In this document: piece after piece, positions 35,501-42,744 of the stretch
Position numbering within the stretch: position 1 is the stretch's first letter
Layout: each line of letters starts with the position of its first letter
NCBI GenBank assembly: GCA_900545305.1
Contig: UQYD01000010.1
Span: 1 to 50,813, forward strand
Source: an uncultured Eubacterium sp.
Lineage (GTDB): Bacteria > Bacillota > Clostridia > Lachnospirales > CAG-274
Reading direction: 5' to 3'
Length of the DNA stretch: 50,813 nt
Made by a program: the position numbers and the translations under genes
The notes under the pieces: generated by a model
Seen by the model: only the letters and a program-made list of their open reading frames with translations
What the model was told of the DNA's origin: nothing
The model's database searches: none

Positions 35501-36088
35501 ATGCAGTTACCAACTTATTTATCTGCTTTCGTGGACTTTCTGAATCAATACTTTGATAACAAAATAGCATTAAACACAGAAGATAAGGATACTGCTATAA
35601 AATACAAAAAATTAAAGAGCAGTCACCATAAGGTGCAACCAGCTGCTATGTTATATTCTGAAATTTTTAAACCTATAAGCTCTGACAGCTTTAAAAATAA
35701 AAATTTAGCAAATAAACGAGCATACTACTACGGTGCAGAAGGAATATTCTTAGATTCTATGAAAGTTGCTTTAGACCTTAGAAATAAAGATACTGAAAAA
35801 AATAACTTTTACAATATAAAATATATAAATCCTGAAATCCGCACCAAAGAAAATATTTACAGTATTTCTATCTCTGATGAAGATGAATTTAAAACAGTAT
35901 TAGACTCTAATGCAAACAATCTAAAAAAATTAGGTGAAGACATTATTAATGGACTTATTCCTATTTGCCCTTTTATTCAAAATAAAAATGATAGTAATAC
36001 TTCAGCTTGTAAATATTGCCCTTATTCTGAAATATGCAAAAAGGATATTAAGGAAATTAATATCAGAGAATTTGTAAAAAAAGACTGA
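32510..36088 (+). CDS. addB: AddB subunit of the AddAB helicase-nuclease
   Basis: An 1192-residue protein, the partner of AddA in double-strand break resection and Chi-regulated recombination. The N-terminus LRYILGGINSGKTFTC carries the AddB Walker A. The C-terminal nuclease domain has IVDYKS. Four cysteines form the iron-sulfur staple: one in SSCPFKYFLKHLL (around 787) and three in CKYCPYSEIC near the end. I start it at TTG 32510, behind GAGGTGA, giving MALRYILGG, instead of the GTG within that site. Length is normal. addA, which usually follows, is absent; the next gene starts 167 bases later with its own promoter. Confidence 0.93.
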   Translation: MALRYILGGINSGKTFTCVNEIIQSAENKDKTILYIVPEQFSMQSQKNILSKMKNCVSMNIRVFGFKHFAYYLLSKCGSMNKVVLDNIDKAILLKKAAYSLKRNGKEKLYYNKVMENQGFLDKLGTLITEFSQYQISSDDLSDFALSIENEKGEISGLNDDFVGKIKSISALYNEYSNLLEGFVSADGILDILYEILSSDELRPKALDNAYVWIDAFNGFTPQEYKIIEALYKYTNDVNIAFTVDTPKTYYEKIDLLEPYYEIKKCINRLTEMAGTKNVKMSVVSQDENTKTPELEYLGKNFLNHFPEPYRDNVNNIEIVEANNKYDEIENLCYSIREMVMNKGYKYGEIGIITCDDSYNIPLCYGLKKYDIPNFLDSRINITNHILPVFILSAIEIINTNWSPKAVFDYLKTGLVTFITHDSTATLENYVLEHGITYSWEKPWEYGFKNKSDEFKKLINTHRENVYNSLKVLLDIKPSKKYSIKEISVKIFEFLESSNIQNKLNTATRNKTIEQQELNHQVWNTVTNVFEKMVDNLGDEEVNLKEFYALLTAGLSTATAGMVPPTQDSLVIGDMVRTRLPKISALFILGANEGFLPKTNSDTALITDKERAKIAEVSAYKIVTAPNIISKINQELLNIYFAITKPDDYLYISYSLNALPSKGDLLPSDIVLKIKNIFPEIKTTKALENIKFVNYLNAKRPAFEYLIDTISGNGELNDNEKNLYKYFALNNQPYSEEIKTLLSTVSATDTNYLSEESMDKLLRGDVDVVKKLNLSVSKLETYSSCPFKYFLKHLLDLKERAVYSLDSMDYGNIYHSVTEKVLRNNYKELSENLPAILKDYSEVTDYENYTKDYKNTYTQYKNFVSKFVEKYTDEYTKQELDKDNFTTSFTALESLNRVKKIATDYIVATTTQIETSLFKPFDFEVKFGKDGTFPPIEIPIKDNISINFTGQIDRVDIYDDDDTAYVKIVDYKSKDREKIEPTDSHKLTTDKIDNMLLMQLPTYLSAFVDFLNQYFDNKIALNTEDKDTAIKYKKLKSSHHKVQPAAMLYSEIFKPISSDSFKNKNLANKRAYYYGAEGIFLDSMKVALDLRNKDTEKNNFYNIKYINPEIRTKENIYSISISDEDEFKTVLDSNANNLKKLGEDIINGLIPICPFIQNKNDSNTSACKYCPYSEICKKDIKEINIREFVKKD

Positions 36089-36197
36089 TTTTTTAACTTA
36101 AATACTTAAGTTCATTTTTTGATTAAAATATACTAAATTTGTTTACAATTATCCTCTGTCATATTTGTATAATTTACGGCTTATTTCCTCTATATAA

Positions 36198-36226
36198 TTG
36201 ACTTTTTTATATCAATGGTGTAAAAT
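36198..36226 (+). promoter_or_regulatory. Sigma-A promoter of the SGNH-like gene pair
   Basis: TTGACT (36198-36203) and TAAAAT (36221-36226) are 17 bases apart. Confidence 0.7.
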
Positions 36227-36255
36227 AAAGAAGATATTTTTATGGAGGGTGACTA

Positions 36256-37383
36256 ATGAATAATTCAGACGATAAAAATAAAATAAATAATGATTCAAAA
36301 TCAAAAAGTGTTTTTCCAATTTCCTTAAATCTAAAAGGAATTGGCTTGGAAAAGACTCTAGTTGCACTTTCTATTCTTTTGTTAGTAATTATTGCTATTG
36401 CAGCTGTATTCCATTCAGTTATTGTTCCTATTACAAAAAATAATGCTAAAATAAATGACCAACTTTATAATGCTTATGCTCATGTTGATGATTTTAAGAA
36501 AAATGTATACGGCGAAGACCAGACACCTAATATGGAAAACAATGTTTTTCAGGATAAAAACATTGTAGGTATTTCTTGTTGGGGCGATAGTTTTAACATC
36601 GCAGCTAACCAGCAAACACCATCTTTTGGTGCTTACATAGCTGCTGCGTGCCAGACATATGTTTTCAATGTTGCAAGTAATAAGGATAATATTGAAATGG
36701 TTGCCGGTCGTCAAGGTGGTGTACCAATGATGATAAGCCCTTGCGATATTCCAGCAAAGAAACAAAGTGTTGAAATTACTCTTACAAATGAATATGGTAC
36801 AGAACTTACACCTGACTTTTCAAAGAATGGTGGTCTTAACCCAGTTACTATAAACGGTGTTGAAGGTGTTATATCTTCTATAGATGACAAATATTACTTC
36901 ACACGTTCACAAAGTGGTTATGAAACTTTTATATATCAGCCTACACCTGTTCAGACTAGAGCAATGGGTATAAGAAACAATGATATTTCTATATTCTTTA
37001 TAGGTAGTGTAGACAAGCTCGAAACTAAAGAAAGAATGGTTGAAATATATCAGAAGATGACAAAGGCTCTTGGTACTGACCAATACCTTGTTGTCGGTCC
37101 TGTTAGTGGAGATACTGCAAAGGTTAATGAATACAACCAAGCCCTTGCTGCTGCCTTTGGCAATAAGTATTTTGACTTACACTCTTACTTATGTGGAGAC
37201 CAGATTTTAAAAGATAACAAATTTAAACTCAACGAAGAAAATAAGAAAATGGCAGCTGCTGGTCAAATACCAAAAGCATTTTTATTGGATAATGAACACT
37301 TCAATCAGACTGCTAATGAAGCCATTGGTAAGAGACTTTCTCAGAAACTTTTAGAGCTTAAATACGTAGATAAAATACTTTAA
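36256..37383 (+). CDS. Membrane-anchored SGNH/GDSL-like protein
   Basis: A 375-residue protein with a hydrophilic N-terminus of about 30 residues, one transmembrane helix (about 37-57, LVALSILLLVIIAIAAVFHS) and an extracellular domain. That domain contains ISCWGDSFN (GDS motif, candidate S112) and, near the C-terminus, LLDNEHFNQTANEAIG, which fits the D-x-x-H block of SGNH hydrolases (around 346-349). The middle is beta-rich and lacks an obvious block III GxN. It may deacetylate or hydrolyse an envelope glycan ester, but this is inferred from two motifs only. It is followed by a second small membrane-anchored protein in the same transcript. Confidence 0.65.
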   Translation: MNNSDDKNKINNDSKSKSVFPISLNLKGIGLEKTLVALSILLLVIIAIAAVFHSVIVPITKNNAKINDQLYNAYAHVDDFKKNVYGEDQTPNMENNVFQDKNIVGISCWGDSFNIAANQQTPSFGAYIAAACQTYVFNVASNKDNIEMVAGRQGGVPMMISPCDIPAKKQSVEITLTNEYGTELTPDFSKNGGLNPVTINGVEGVISSIDDKYYFTRSQSGYETFIYQPTPVQTRAMGIRNNDISIFFIGSVDKLETKERMVEIYQKMTKALGTDQYLVVGPVSGDTAKVNEYNQALAAAFGNKYFDLHSYLCGDQILKDNKFKLNEENKKMAAAGQIPKAFLLDNEHFNQTANEAIGKRLSQKLLELKYVDKIL

Positions 37384-37398
37384 TATACGAGGTTTACT

Positions 37399-37896
37399 AT
37401 GAAGATACATTTAAAATATATTTATGTTGGTATCCTTGCCCTTCTTGTACTGTGGTCAGGATTTAACATTTATAGTGGCTACCACAAGCTCAATGTTGAA
37501 AAAGCAGCTATAGCTAAACAGGCTGAAAATATGGATGCTCTTGTTAAGCAGTCTATAGATGCTTGCTACAAGGCTTATGATGATATTCACGCCACTCAGG
37601 AAGAAAAAGATAAATTAAAGGTTTACGAAGAAAACATTTCCAAAGCCTCTAATTCAAGGGTAAAAGCCGGAATTGCAATGTCTATGATTGATTATTCAAT
37701 TATGCACATTACTTCAGCTACCCTTGAAACAATAACAGGTGACGATGACCAGTTTGTTGACCCTGCTCATAACTTTGCATTACAGGATTTAACAGATATT
37801 CAGACACAGCTTTTAGCCAGTCAGTCTACTGATACAGACGAAGACAGTGTTAATGCTACTGAAGAAGCTAGTTTTGCTGAAGAAACTACAAATTAG
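37399..37896 (+). CDS. Small membrane-anchored protein of unknown function
   Basis: A 165-residue protein with an N-terminal signal anchor (about 7-27, YVGILALLVLWSGFNIYSGY), a predicted helical, partly coiled-coil extracellular domain (about 30-125), and an acidic, S/T/E-rich tail after residue 135 that is probably disordered. No catalytic motif is visible and I do not recognise the family. GAGGT precedes the start. It is 15 bases after the SGNH-like gene and 30 bases before gltX, so it may work with the former at the cell surface. Confidence 0.65.
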   Translation: MKIHLKYIYVGILALLVLWSGFNIYSGYHKLNVEKAAIAKQAENMDALVKQSIDACYKAYDDIHATQEEKDKLKVYEENISKASNSRVKAGIAMSMIDYSIMHITSATLETITGDDDQFVDPAHNFALQDLTDIQTQLLASQSTDTDEDSVNATEEASFAEETTN

Positions 37897-37926
37897 TTAT
37901 TATAAAATATAAAGGAGTATTGAAAA

Positions 37927-39366
37927 ATGGTTAGAACAAGATTTGCCCCAAGCCCAACAGGCTATATGCACATTGGTAATTTAAGAACAGCACTTTACGA
38001 ATTTTTAATTGCAAAATCTGCTGGTGGTAGCTTTATTTTAAGAATTGAAGATACTGACCAAGAAAGATTTGTTGAAGGTGCTACAGATATTATCTATAAA
38101 ACATTAGAAATGTCTGGCATTACACACGATGAAGGTCCAGACGTAGGTGGAGAATACGGACCTTACATTCAGAGTGAAAGAAAAAATGACTACATCAAAT
38201 ATGCTAAGGAATTAATTGAAAAGGGAGAGGCTTACTACTGCTTCTGTACTAAGGAAAGACTTGATTCCCTTAAGACTAACACTGGTCACGAAGATATTGT
38301 TCATTATGACAGACATTGTCTTAACCTTTCAAAAGAAGAAATTGAAGAAAACCTTAAAAATGGTGTACCTTACGTTATTAGACAGAAAATTAAGGAAGGT
38401 AAAACTACTTTCCACGATGAAGTATACGGTTCAATCACTGTTGATAACTCTGAAATGGAAGACCAGATTTTAATTAAGTCTGACGGTTATCCTACATATA
38501 ACTTTGCTAACGTTATTGATGACCACGCAATGAACATTACACACGTTGTAAGAGGTGCTGAATACCTTTCTTCTACACCTAAGTACAACCTTTTATATGA
38601 AGCATTTGGTTGGGATATTCCTACTTATGTTCACCTTCCAGCAGTTATGAAAGACCAGCACCACAAGCTCTCTAAGAGAAACGGTGACGCATCTTTCCAG
38701 GATTTAGTTGCAAAGGGTTACTTACCAAAGGCTATTGTAAATTACATTGCCCTTCTCGGTTGGTCACCATCTATCAATCAGGAAATCTTCACTATGGAAG
38801 AACTTATCGAAAACTTTAGCATTGAAGGTCTTTCAAAATCTCCTGCTATTTTCGATATTGTAAAGCTTACTTGGATGAACGGCGAATACATTAAGAAAAT
38901 GGATTTTGACGAATTCTATGAATTAGCTGAACCTGAATTAAAGGCTGCTATTAAAACAGAAGGTATTGACCTTAAAAAGGTTGCTGGATATATTCAGACA
39001 AGAATTGGTACATTAAAGGAAATCGCTGAAAAGGTTGACTTTATTGATACACTTCCAGAATATGACACAGCTCTTTATGTTCACAAGAAAATGAAGACTA
39101 CTGAAGAAATGTGTCTTGAAAACCTTAAAAAGGTTCTCCCTGTTCTTAAGGACTTAAAGGAATGGAACAATGACAGCATTTACAATGCTATGCTTACTCT
39201 TGTAAAGGAAATGGAAATCAAGAATGGTCAGATGTTCTGGCCTGTAAGAACTGCCCTTTCCGGCGAACCAACTTCTCCATGTGGTGCAAGTGAATTAGCT
39301 GAACTTCTTGGCAAGGAAGAAAGTATTGCAAGAATTGAAAAAGGTATTGAATTATTAAGTAAATAA
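37927..39366 (+). CDS. gltX: Glutamyl-tRNA synthetase
   Basis: A 479-residue class I synthetase that charges tRNA with glutamate. HIGH appears as PTGYMHIGNLRTALYEF near residue 10 and KMSKS as HKLSKRNGDAS around 240. The anticodon-binding helical domain fills the C-terminal third (WPVRTALSGEPTSPCGASEL). It may be discriminating or not; that cannot be told by eye. AAAGGAG precedes the ATG. It follows the two membrane-protein genes on the same strand and ends at a strong terminator. Confidence 0.97.
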   Translation: MVRTRFAPSPTGYMHIGNLRTALYEFLIAKSAGGSFILRIEDTDQERFVEGATDIIYKTLEMSGITHDEGPDVGGEYGPYIQSERKNDYIKYAKELIEKGEAYYCFCTKERLDSLKTNTGHEDIVHYDRHCLNLSKEEIEENLKNGVPYVIRQKIKEGKTTFHDEVYGSITVDNSEMEDQILIKSDGYPTYNFANVIDDHAMNITHVVRGAEYLSSTPKYNLLYEAFGWDIPTYVHLPAVMKDQHHKLSKRNGDASFQDLVAKGYLPKAIVNYIALLGWSPSINQEIFTMEELIENFSIEGLSKSPAIFDIVKLTWMNGEYIKKMDFDEFYELAEPELKAAIKTEGIDLKKVAGYIQTRIGTLKEIAEKVDFIDTLPEYDTALYVHKKMKTTEEMCLENLKKVLPVLKDLKEWNNDSIYNAMLTLVKEMEIKNGQMFWPVRTALSGEPTSPCGASELAELLGKEESIARIEKGIELLSK

Positions 39367-39375
39367 TCGAATTTT

Positions 39376-39403
39376 AAGGAGGCTAAATTTAGCCTCCTTT
39401 TTT
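39376..39403 (+). terminator. Terminator of gltX
   Basis: AAGGAGGCTAAA pairs with TTTAGCCTCCTT and is followed by Ts, a perfect self-complementary stem. Confidence 0.9.
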
Positions 39404-39480
39404 ATTTTTAATATTGAACTAAAAAAATTGAACCAATTACTTGATTGACAACCCACAATTAACAGAGATAATTTCTATAC

Positions 39481-39524
39481 AAAAAAATCTGTAGCCGGCA
39501 ATTAAGCCAACTACAGATTTTTTT
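39481..39524. terminator. Bidirectional terminator after the aminotransferase gene
   Basis: AAAAATCTGTAG pairs with CTACAGATTTTT around a 16-base loop, with T runs on both strands. It mainly serves the minus-strand aminotransferase gene. Confidence 0.85.
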
Positions 39525-39537
39525 ATTTATCTGATTT

Positions 39538-40722
39538 TTATTTATATTTTTCAATAGCCTTTTTAAAGCTAGGAAGTGATGCTTCTATCTTTTCCTTATC
39601 TACGCAGAAAGCTATTCTAAAATGCTCCGGACAGCCGAAATTTGAGCCTGGAACAAGCACAAGACCAAATTCCTTAGCGTCAGCACAAAATTGCTTATCA
39701 TCAGCAATAGGAGATTTAGGGAACATATAGAAAGTACCCTTTGGTTCAACTATTTCATAGCCCATTTCAACAAGTGCATTATAGAGTAATTTTTCATTTT
39801 CTTCATATACAGAAAGGTCAGCTGTTTTGCCTAAATTTCTTGCTACTACCTTCTGCATAAGACTTGGTGCATTTACGAAGCCTAAAATTCTTGTAGCAAC
39901 ATTAAGACCACTCATAACATCTTCAAAGTCTGCAATTTCATTTGGCACAACAAGATAACCAATTCTTTCGCCAGGAAGTGAAAGGCTCTTTGAATAAGAA
40001 TAACCAACAATAGTATTGTTATAATACTTTGTTACATAAGGCACTTCTGTATTATTGAAAGCTATTTCTCTGTATGGTTCATCACTGAAAATATAAATTT
40101 CTGTACCATACTCAGCCTGTTTCTTTTCAAGAATACCAGCAAGTTTCTTAATGTCTTCTTCTGAATAAACAGCACCTGTAGGGTTATTAGGTGAATTTAT
40201 AATAACGAACTTAGTCTTTGGTGAAATCTTTTCTTCTAATTCCTTGAAATTAATAGAAAAAGTTTCAGTATCAGGGCTTACTACTACCCTTACACCGTTG
40301 GCATTTGAAATATAGCTATTGTATTCGCCAAAATAAGGTGCTATACATATAATTTCATCGCCTTCATCAACAAGAGTCTTAAATGTAACATTTATACCAC
40401 CTGCTGCCCCTACTGTCATAACAATATTAGCCTTAGTAAAGTTTGTACCATAACTCTTGTTTGTAAATTCGGCTATAGCCTCTCTTACATCTTCATAACC
40501 TGAGTTATTCATATATCCGTGAAGTTCCATTTCAGGCTCTGTATTTACAATATCTATGATACTTTCTTTTACACTCTTTGGAGGAACGATTGAAGGATTA
40601 CCTAAAGAAAAGTCAAATACATTTTCTGCTCCTCTTTCAGCAATCATTTTTTTACCTTCTTCAAACATTGCTCTTATAGCTGAACCACCTTCAACAAGTG
40701 CTTTCATCTTTTTTGTTATCAT
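39538..40722 (-). CDS. Pyridoxal-phosphate aminotransferase (aspartate aminotransferase-like)
   Basis: A 394-residue fold-type I aminotransferase. Marks are FDFSLGNPSIVPP, the TVGAAGGINVTFKTL cofactor-phosphate region, INSPNNPTGAVYS, FSDEPYREIAF and the PLP lysine in SYSKSLSLPGERIGY (around residue 244). The substrate-carboxylate arginine lies in FRIAFCV. It differs clearly from the aminotransferase in the cotJC element. Known relatives act on aspartate or other short amino acids; the exact substrate is not determined. AGGAGG precedes the start. It is a single-gene unit. Confidence 0.88.
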   Translation of the reverse strand: MITKKMKALVEGGSAIRAMFEEGKKMIAERGAENVFDFSLGNPSIVPPKSVKESIIDIVNTEPEMELHGYMNNSGYEDVREAIAEFTNKSYGTNFTKANIVMTVGAAGGINVTFKTLVDEGDEIICIAPYFGEYNSYISNANGVRVVVSPDTETFSINFKELEEKISPKTKFVIINSPNNPTGAVYSEEDIKKLAGILEKKQAEYGTEIYIFSDEPYREIAFNNTEVPYVTKYYNNTIVGYSYSKSLSLPGERIGYLVVPNEIADFEDVMSGLNVATRILGFVNAPSLMQKVVARNLGKTADLSVYEENEKLLYNALVEMGYEIVEPKGTFYMFPKSPIADDKQFCADAKEFGLVLVPGSNFGCPEHFRIAFCVDKEKIEASLPSFKKAIEKYK

Positions 40723-40863
40723 TTCAAAACCTCCTGTTTCATTCTGTTTTGTCTATAAACTATAATAATACTTTTGTAATATAATTGCAATATAAAGTTG
40801 CAAACAAAATACAGACAGCTTCGTATATTATTATGAATTGATTAACATTAAGGAGGAATTTAT

Positions 40864-41652
40864 ATGAAAAAAACTATAAAGAAATCAATCGCTTTAGGTA
40901 TGGCTGTTTCAATGCTTGGTTCAATGTCTGCTATTGCCGGCACAACAGCCACTGTTGCTAAAAACATTACAGTAAATGGCAACGAAATTACAGCAACTGC
41001 AATTACTCAGGACGGTAAAACTTTACTTCCTGTTCGTGCCGTTGCAACAGCTTTAGGCTTAAATGTAGAATGGAATGCAGAACAGAAGTCAGTAGTTCTT
41101 GAGGATTTACCACTTTATGTAACTTTCCGTACAGGTGTTGACGGCTACACTTTTGCAAAAACCGCTCCAATGCCTTTAGGACAAGCCCCTATTATTATTG
41201 ACTCTGTTACTTATGTTCCTGTTGAACTTTTCAGCGACATTTTAGCTTACACAGTTGATGATACAGACAACGGTATTGTAATTTTTGATGAAACAGAAGA
41301 AAGCTCTACTGAAGAATCTACTGAAACTACTACAGTAACAGAAGATAGCACAGAAACTACTACTTCTGCTAAAAGTGATGAAACAGCTAGTGAAGAAACT
41401 ACAGAAGCTGACGCTAAGGCTACAGGTAAGGTAGTTGAAATTGGCGATAATGAAATTATTTTTAATGATGAAGTAATGGGCGAAGTTAGATTATGCCCTA
41501 ACGATGATACTAAAATAACTGATGAAGACGGTAAAGATATTGCATTAACTGATATTAAGGTTAATGCTGAAATCAAGGTTGAATATGGTGACATTATGAC
41601 AGATAGCCTTCCACCTCTCAACAACCCTATTTCAATCAAAATTGTAAAGTAA
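40864..41652 (+). CDS. Secreted stalk-domain protein with acidic linker
   Basis: A 262-residue exported protein with a signal peptide (about 1-25) and a Cu_amine_oxidN1-type stalk (about 30-140; TLLPVRAVATALGLNVEWN and VTYVPVELFSDIL). An S/T/E-rich linker follows (about 143-185). The C-terminal domain (about 188-262; GKVVEIGDNEIIFND, then KVNAEIKVEYGDIMTDSLPP) looks like a small beta barrel. It shares the stalk type with the gene at 10272-11114 but has a different partner domain. AAGGAGG precedes the ATG. It is probably a cell-surface protein; the ligand is unknown. Confidence 0.82.
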   Translation: MKKTIKKSIALGMAVSMLGSMSAIAGTTATVAKNITVNGNEITATAITQDGKTLLPVRAVATALGLNVEWNAEQKSVVLEDLPLYVTFRTGVDGYTFAKTAPMPLGQAPIIIDSVTYVPVELFSDILAYTVDDTDNGIVIFDETEESSTEESTETTTVTEDSTETTTSAKSDETASEETTEADAKATGKVVEIGDNEIIFNDEVMGEVRLCPNDDTKITDEDGKDIALTDIKVNAEIKVEYGDIMTDSLPPLNNPISIKIVK

Positions 41653-41684
41653 TCTGTGGCAAACCATCGGATTTTTCACTACTA

Positions 41685-41715
41685 AAAAAGCAGAGGAGTA
41701 AGACCTCTGCTTTTT
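41685..41715. terminator. Bidirectional terminator between stalk gene and dut
   Basis: AAAAAGCAGAGG (41685-41696) pairs with CCTCTGCTTTTT (41704-41715) around a seven-base loop. It serves both converging units. Confidence 0.9.
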
Positions 41716-41716
41716 A

Positions 41717-42229
41717 TTATTTTCCAGAACTACCTAACTTGCCATCGCCTCTCTGTGATGGTATCTTCTGTAATTCTTCAAATGTAATTTCCTCAACTGA
41801 AAGTTCATTATGAACACAGTGAACTATACCTTGGAAAAGTGCCTTTGTATATGGATATACGATATAAGCCTTTTCAATAAGCTCTTTTACATTTTCCGGA
41901 AGTGATGAAATATTCATTTTAGTAATAAGAATAGGCTTATTATTTGTATTTGTAGTAGCTAAGAACCATTCACCTCTATAGCTTGAATCAATAACACCGG
42001 CACTATATTTAATACCCTTACTACCTGTAGAACCTCTTTCCTGAATCTGAATGTAGTAATTTTCAGGAACAGCACTTGCTATACCTGTAGGAACTAAAGC
42101 TGTAGTATGTGGTTCAATAATAAAGCTTTCTTCTTCAAAACAAGGATAAATATCAAAACCTGCATTCCAACTATCTCTTGCCGGTATCTGTGCATTATCC
42201 TTTACCTTTGCAAAAACAATCTTATCCAT
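41717..42229 (-). CDS. dut: dUTP diphosphatase
   Basis: A 170-residue trimeric-type dUTPase that hydrolyses dUTP to dUMP, keeping uracil out of DNA and feeding dTMP synthesis. Conserved motifs are present in order: motif 1 AGFDIYP, motif 2 ERGSTGSKG, motif 3 AGVIDSSYRGEW and the C-terminal P-loop-like motif 5 SQRGDGKLGSSGK. The segment between motifs 3 and 5 is longer than in E. coli Dut. It is the last gene of nrdD-nrdG-dut, so dNTP production and dUTP clean-up are co-regulated. Confidence 0.93.
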   Translation of the reverse strand: MDKIVFAKVKDNAQIPARDSWNAGFDIYPCFEEESFIIEPHTTALVPTGIASAVPENYYIQIQERGSTGSKGIKYSAGVIDSSYRGEWFLATTNTNNKPILITKMNISSLPENVKELIEKAYIVYPYTKALFQGIVHCVHNELSVEEITFEELQKIPSQRGDGKLGSSGK

Positions 42230-42237
42230 AAGTCCTC

Positions 42238-42729
42238 CTAATCCTCTAAAACAACGACTTTTCCACTATCTATGGTCTTCTTTACGTCAATAACTCTCTG
42301 ATTAGCAGAACCCTTCCAATGAAGTTTAATATCCTTAACTTCCTTTTTGAATGGTCCGTCAACTAATACATCAATATATTTTACAATTTCTAAATCCTTT
42401 ATATCTTCCCATAAATAGCCTGTATAAAGCCATATATCTTTAGACGGAAATTCATCTTTTATTTTCTTTGCTAAACGAGTTATTTCATCTCTATTTTGAG
42501 TATGTAGAGGGTCACCACCACTAAATGTAACACCCTCTACATAATTTTTCTTTAAATCGTCTAAAAGTTCTTTTTCGGCATCTTCATCAAATTCAACACC
42601 ATTATTTACATCCCAAGTAATAGGATTTTGACATTCATCACATCTGTGATTACAGCCACTAACCCAAAGCACAACTCTAAGCCCTTGACCATTTAACATA
42701 TCGTCATGGGTTATATTATGATATTTCAT
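42238..42729 (-). CDS. nrdG: Anaerobic ribonucleotide reductase activating enzyme
   Basis: A 163-residue radical SAM enzyme that installs the glycyl radical on NrdD. The cluster motif C26-x3-C30-x2-C33 lies in GCNHRCDECQNP, with the SAM-binding GGDPL in VTFSGGDPLH. The short length is normal for NrdG. It follows nrdD by 15 bases and precedes dut by 8, forming one operon. Confidence 0.95.
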   Translation of the reverse strand: MKYHNITHDDMLNGQGLRVVLWVSGCNHRCDECQNPITWDVNNGVEFDEDAEKELLDDLKKNYVEGVTFSGGDPLHTQNRDEITRLAKKIKDEFPSKDIWLYTGYLWEDIKDLEIVKYIDVLVDGPFKKEVKDIKLHWKGSANQRVIDVKKTIDSGKVVVLED

Positions 42730-42744
42730 TTTAATCCTCTATTT

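Noticed and set aside
40723..40863. Promoter before the stalk-protein gene at 40864.
   Set aside because: TTGCAA and TATATT are present but about 20 bases apart, and no alternative pair has proper spacing.
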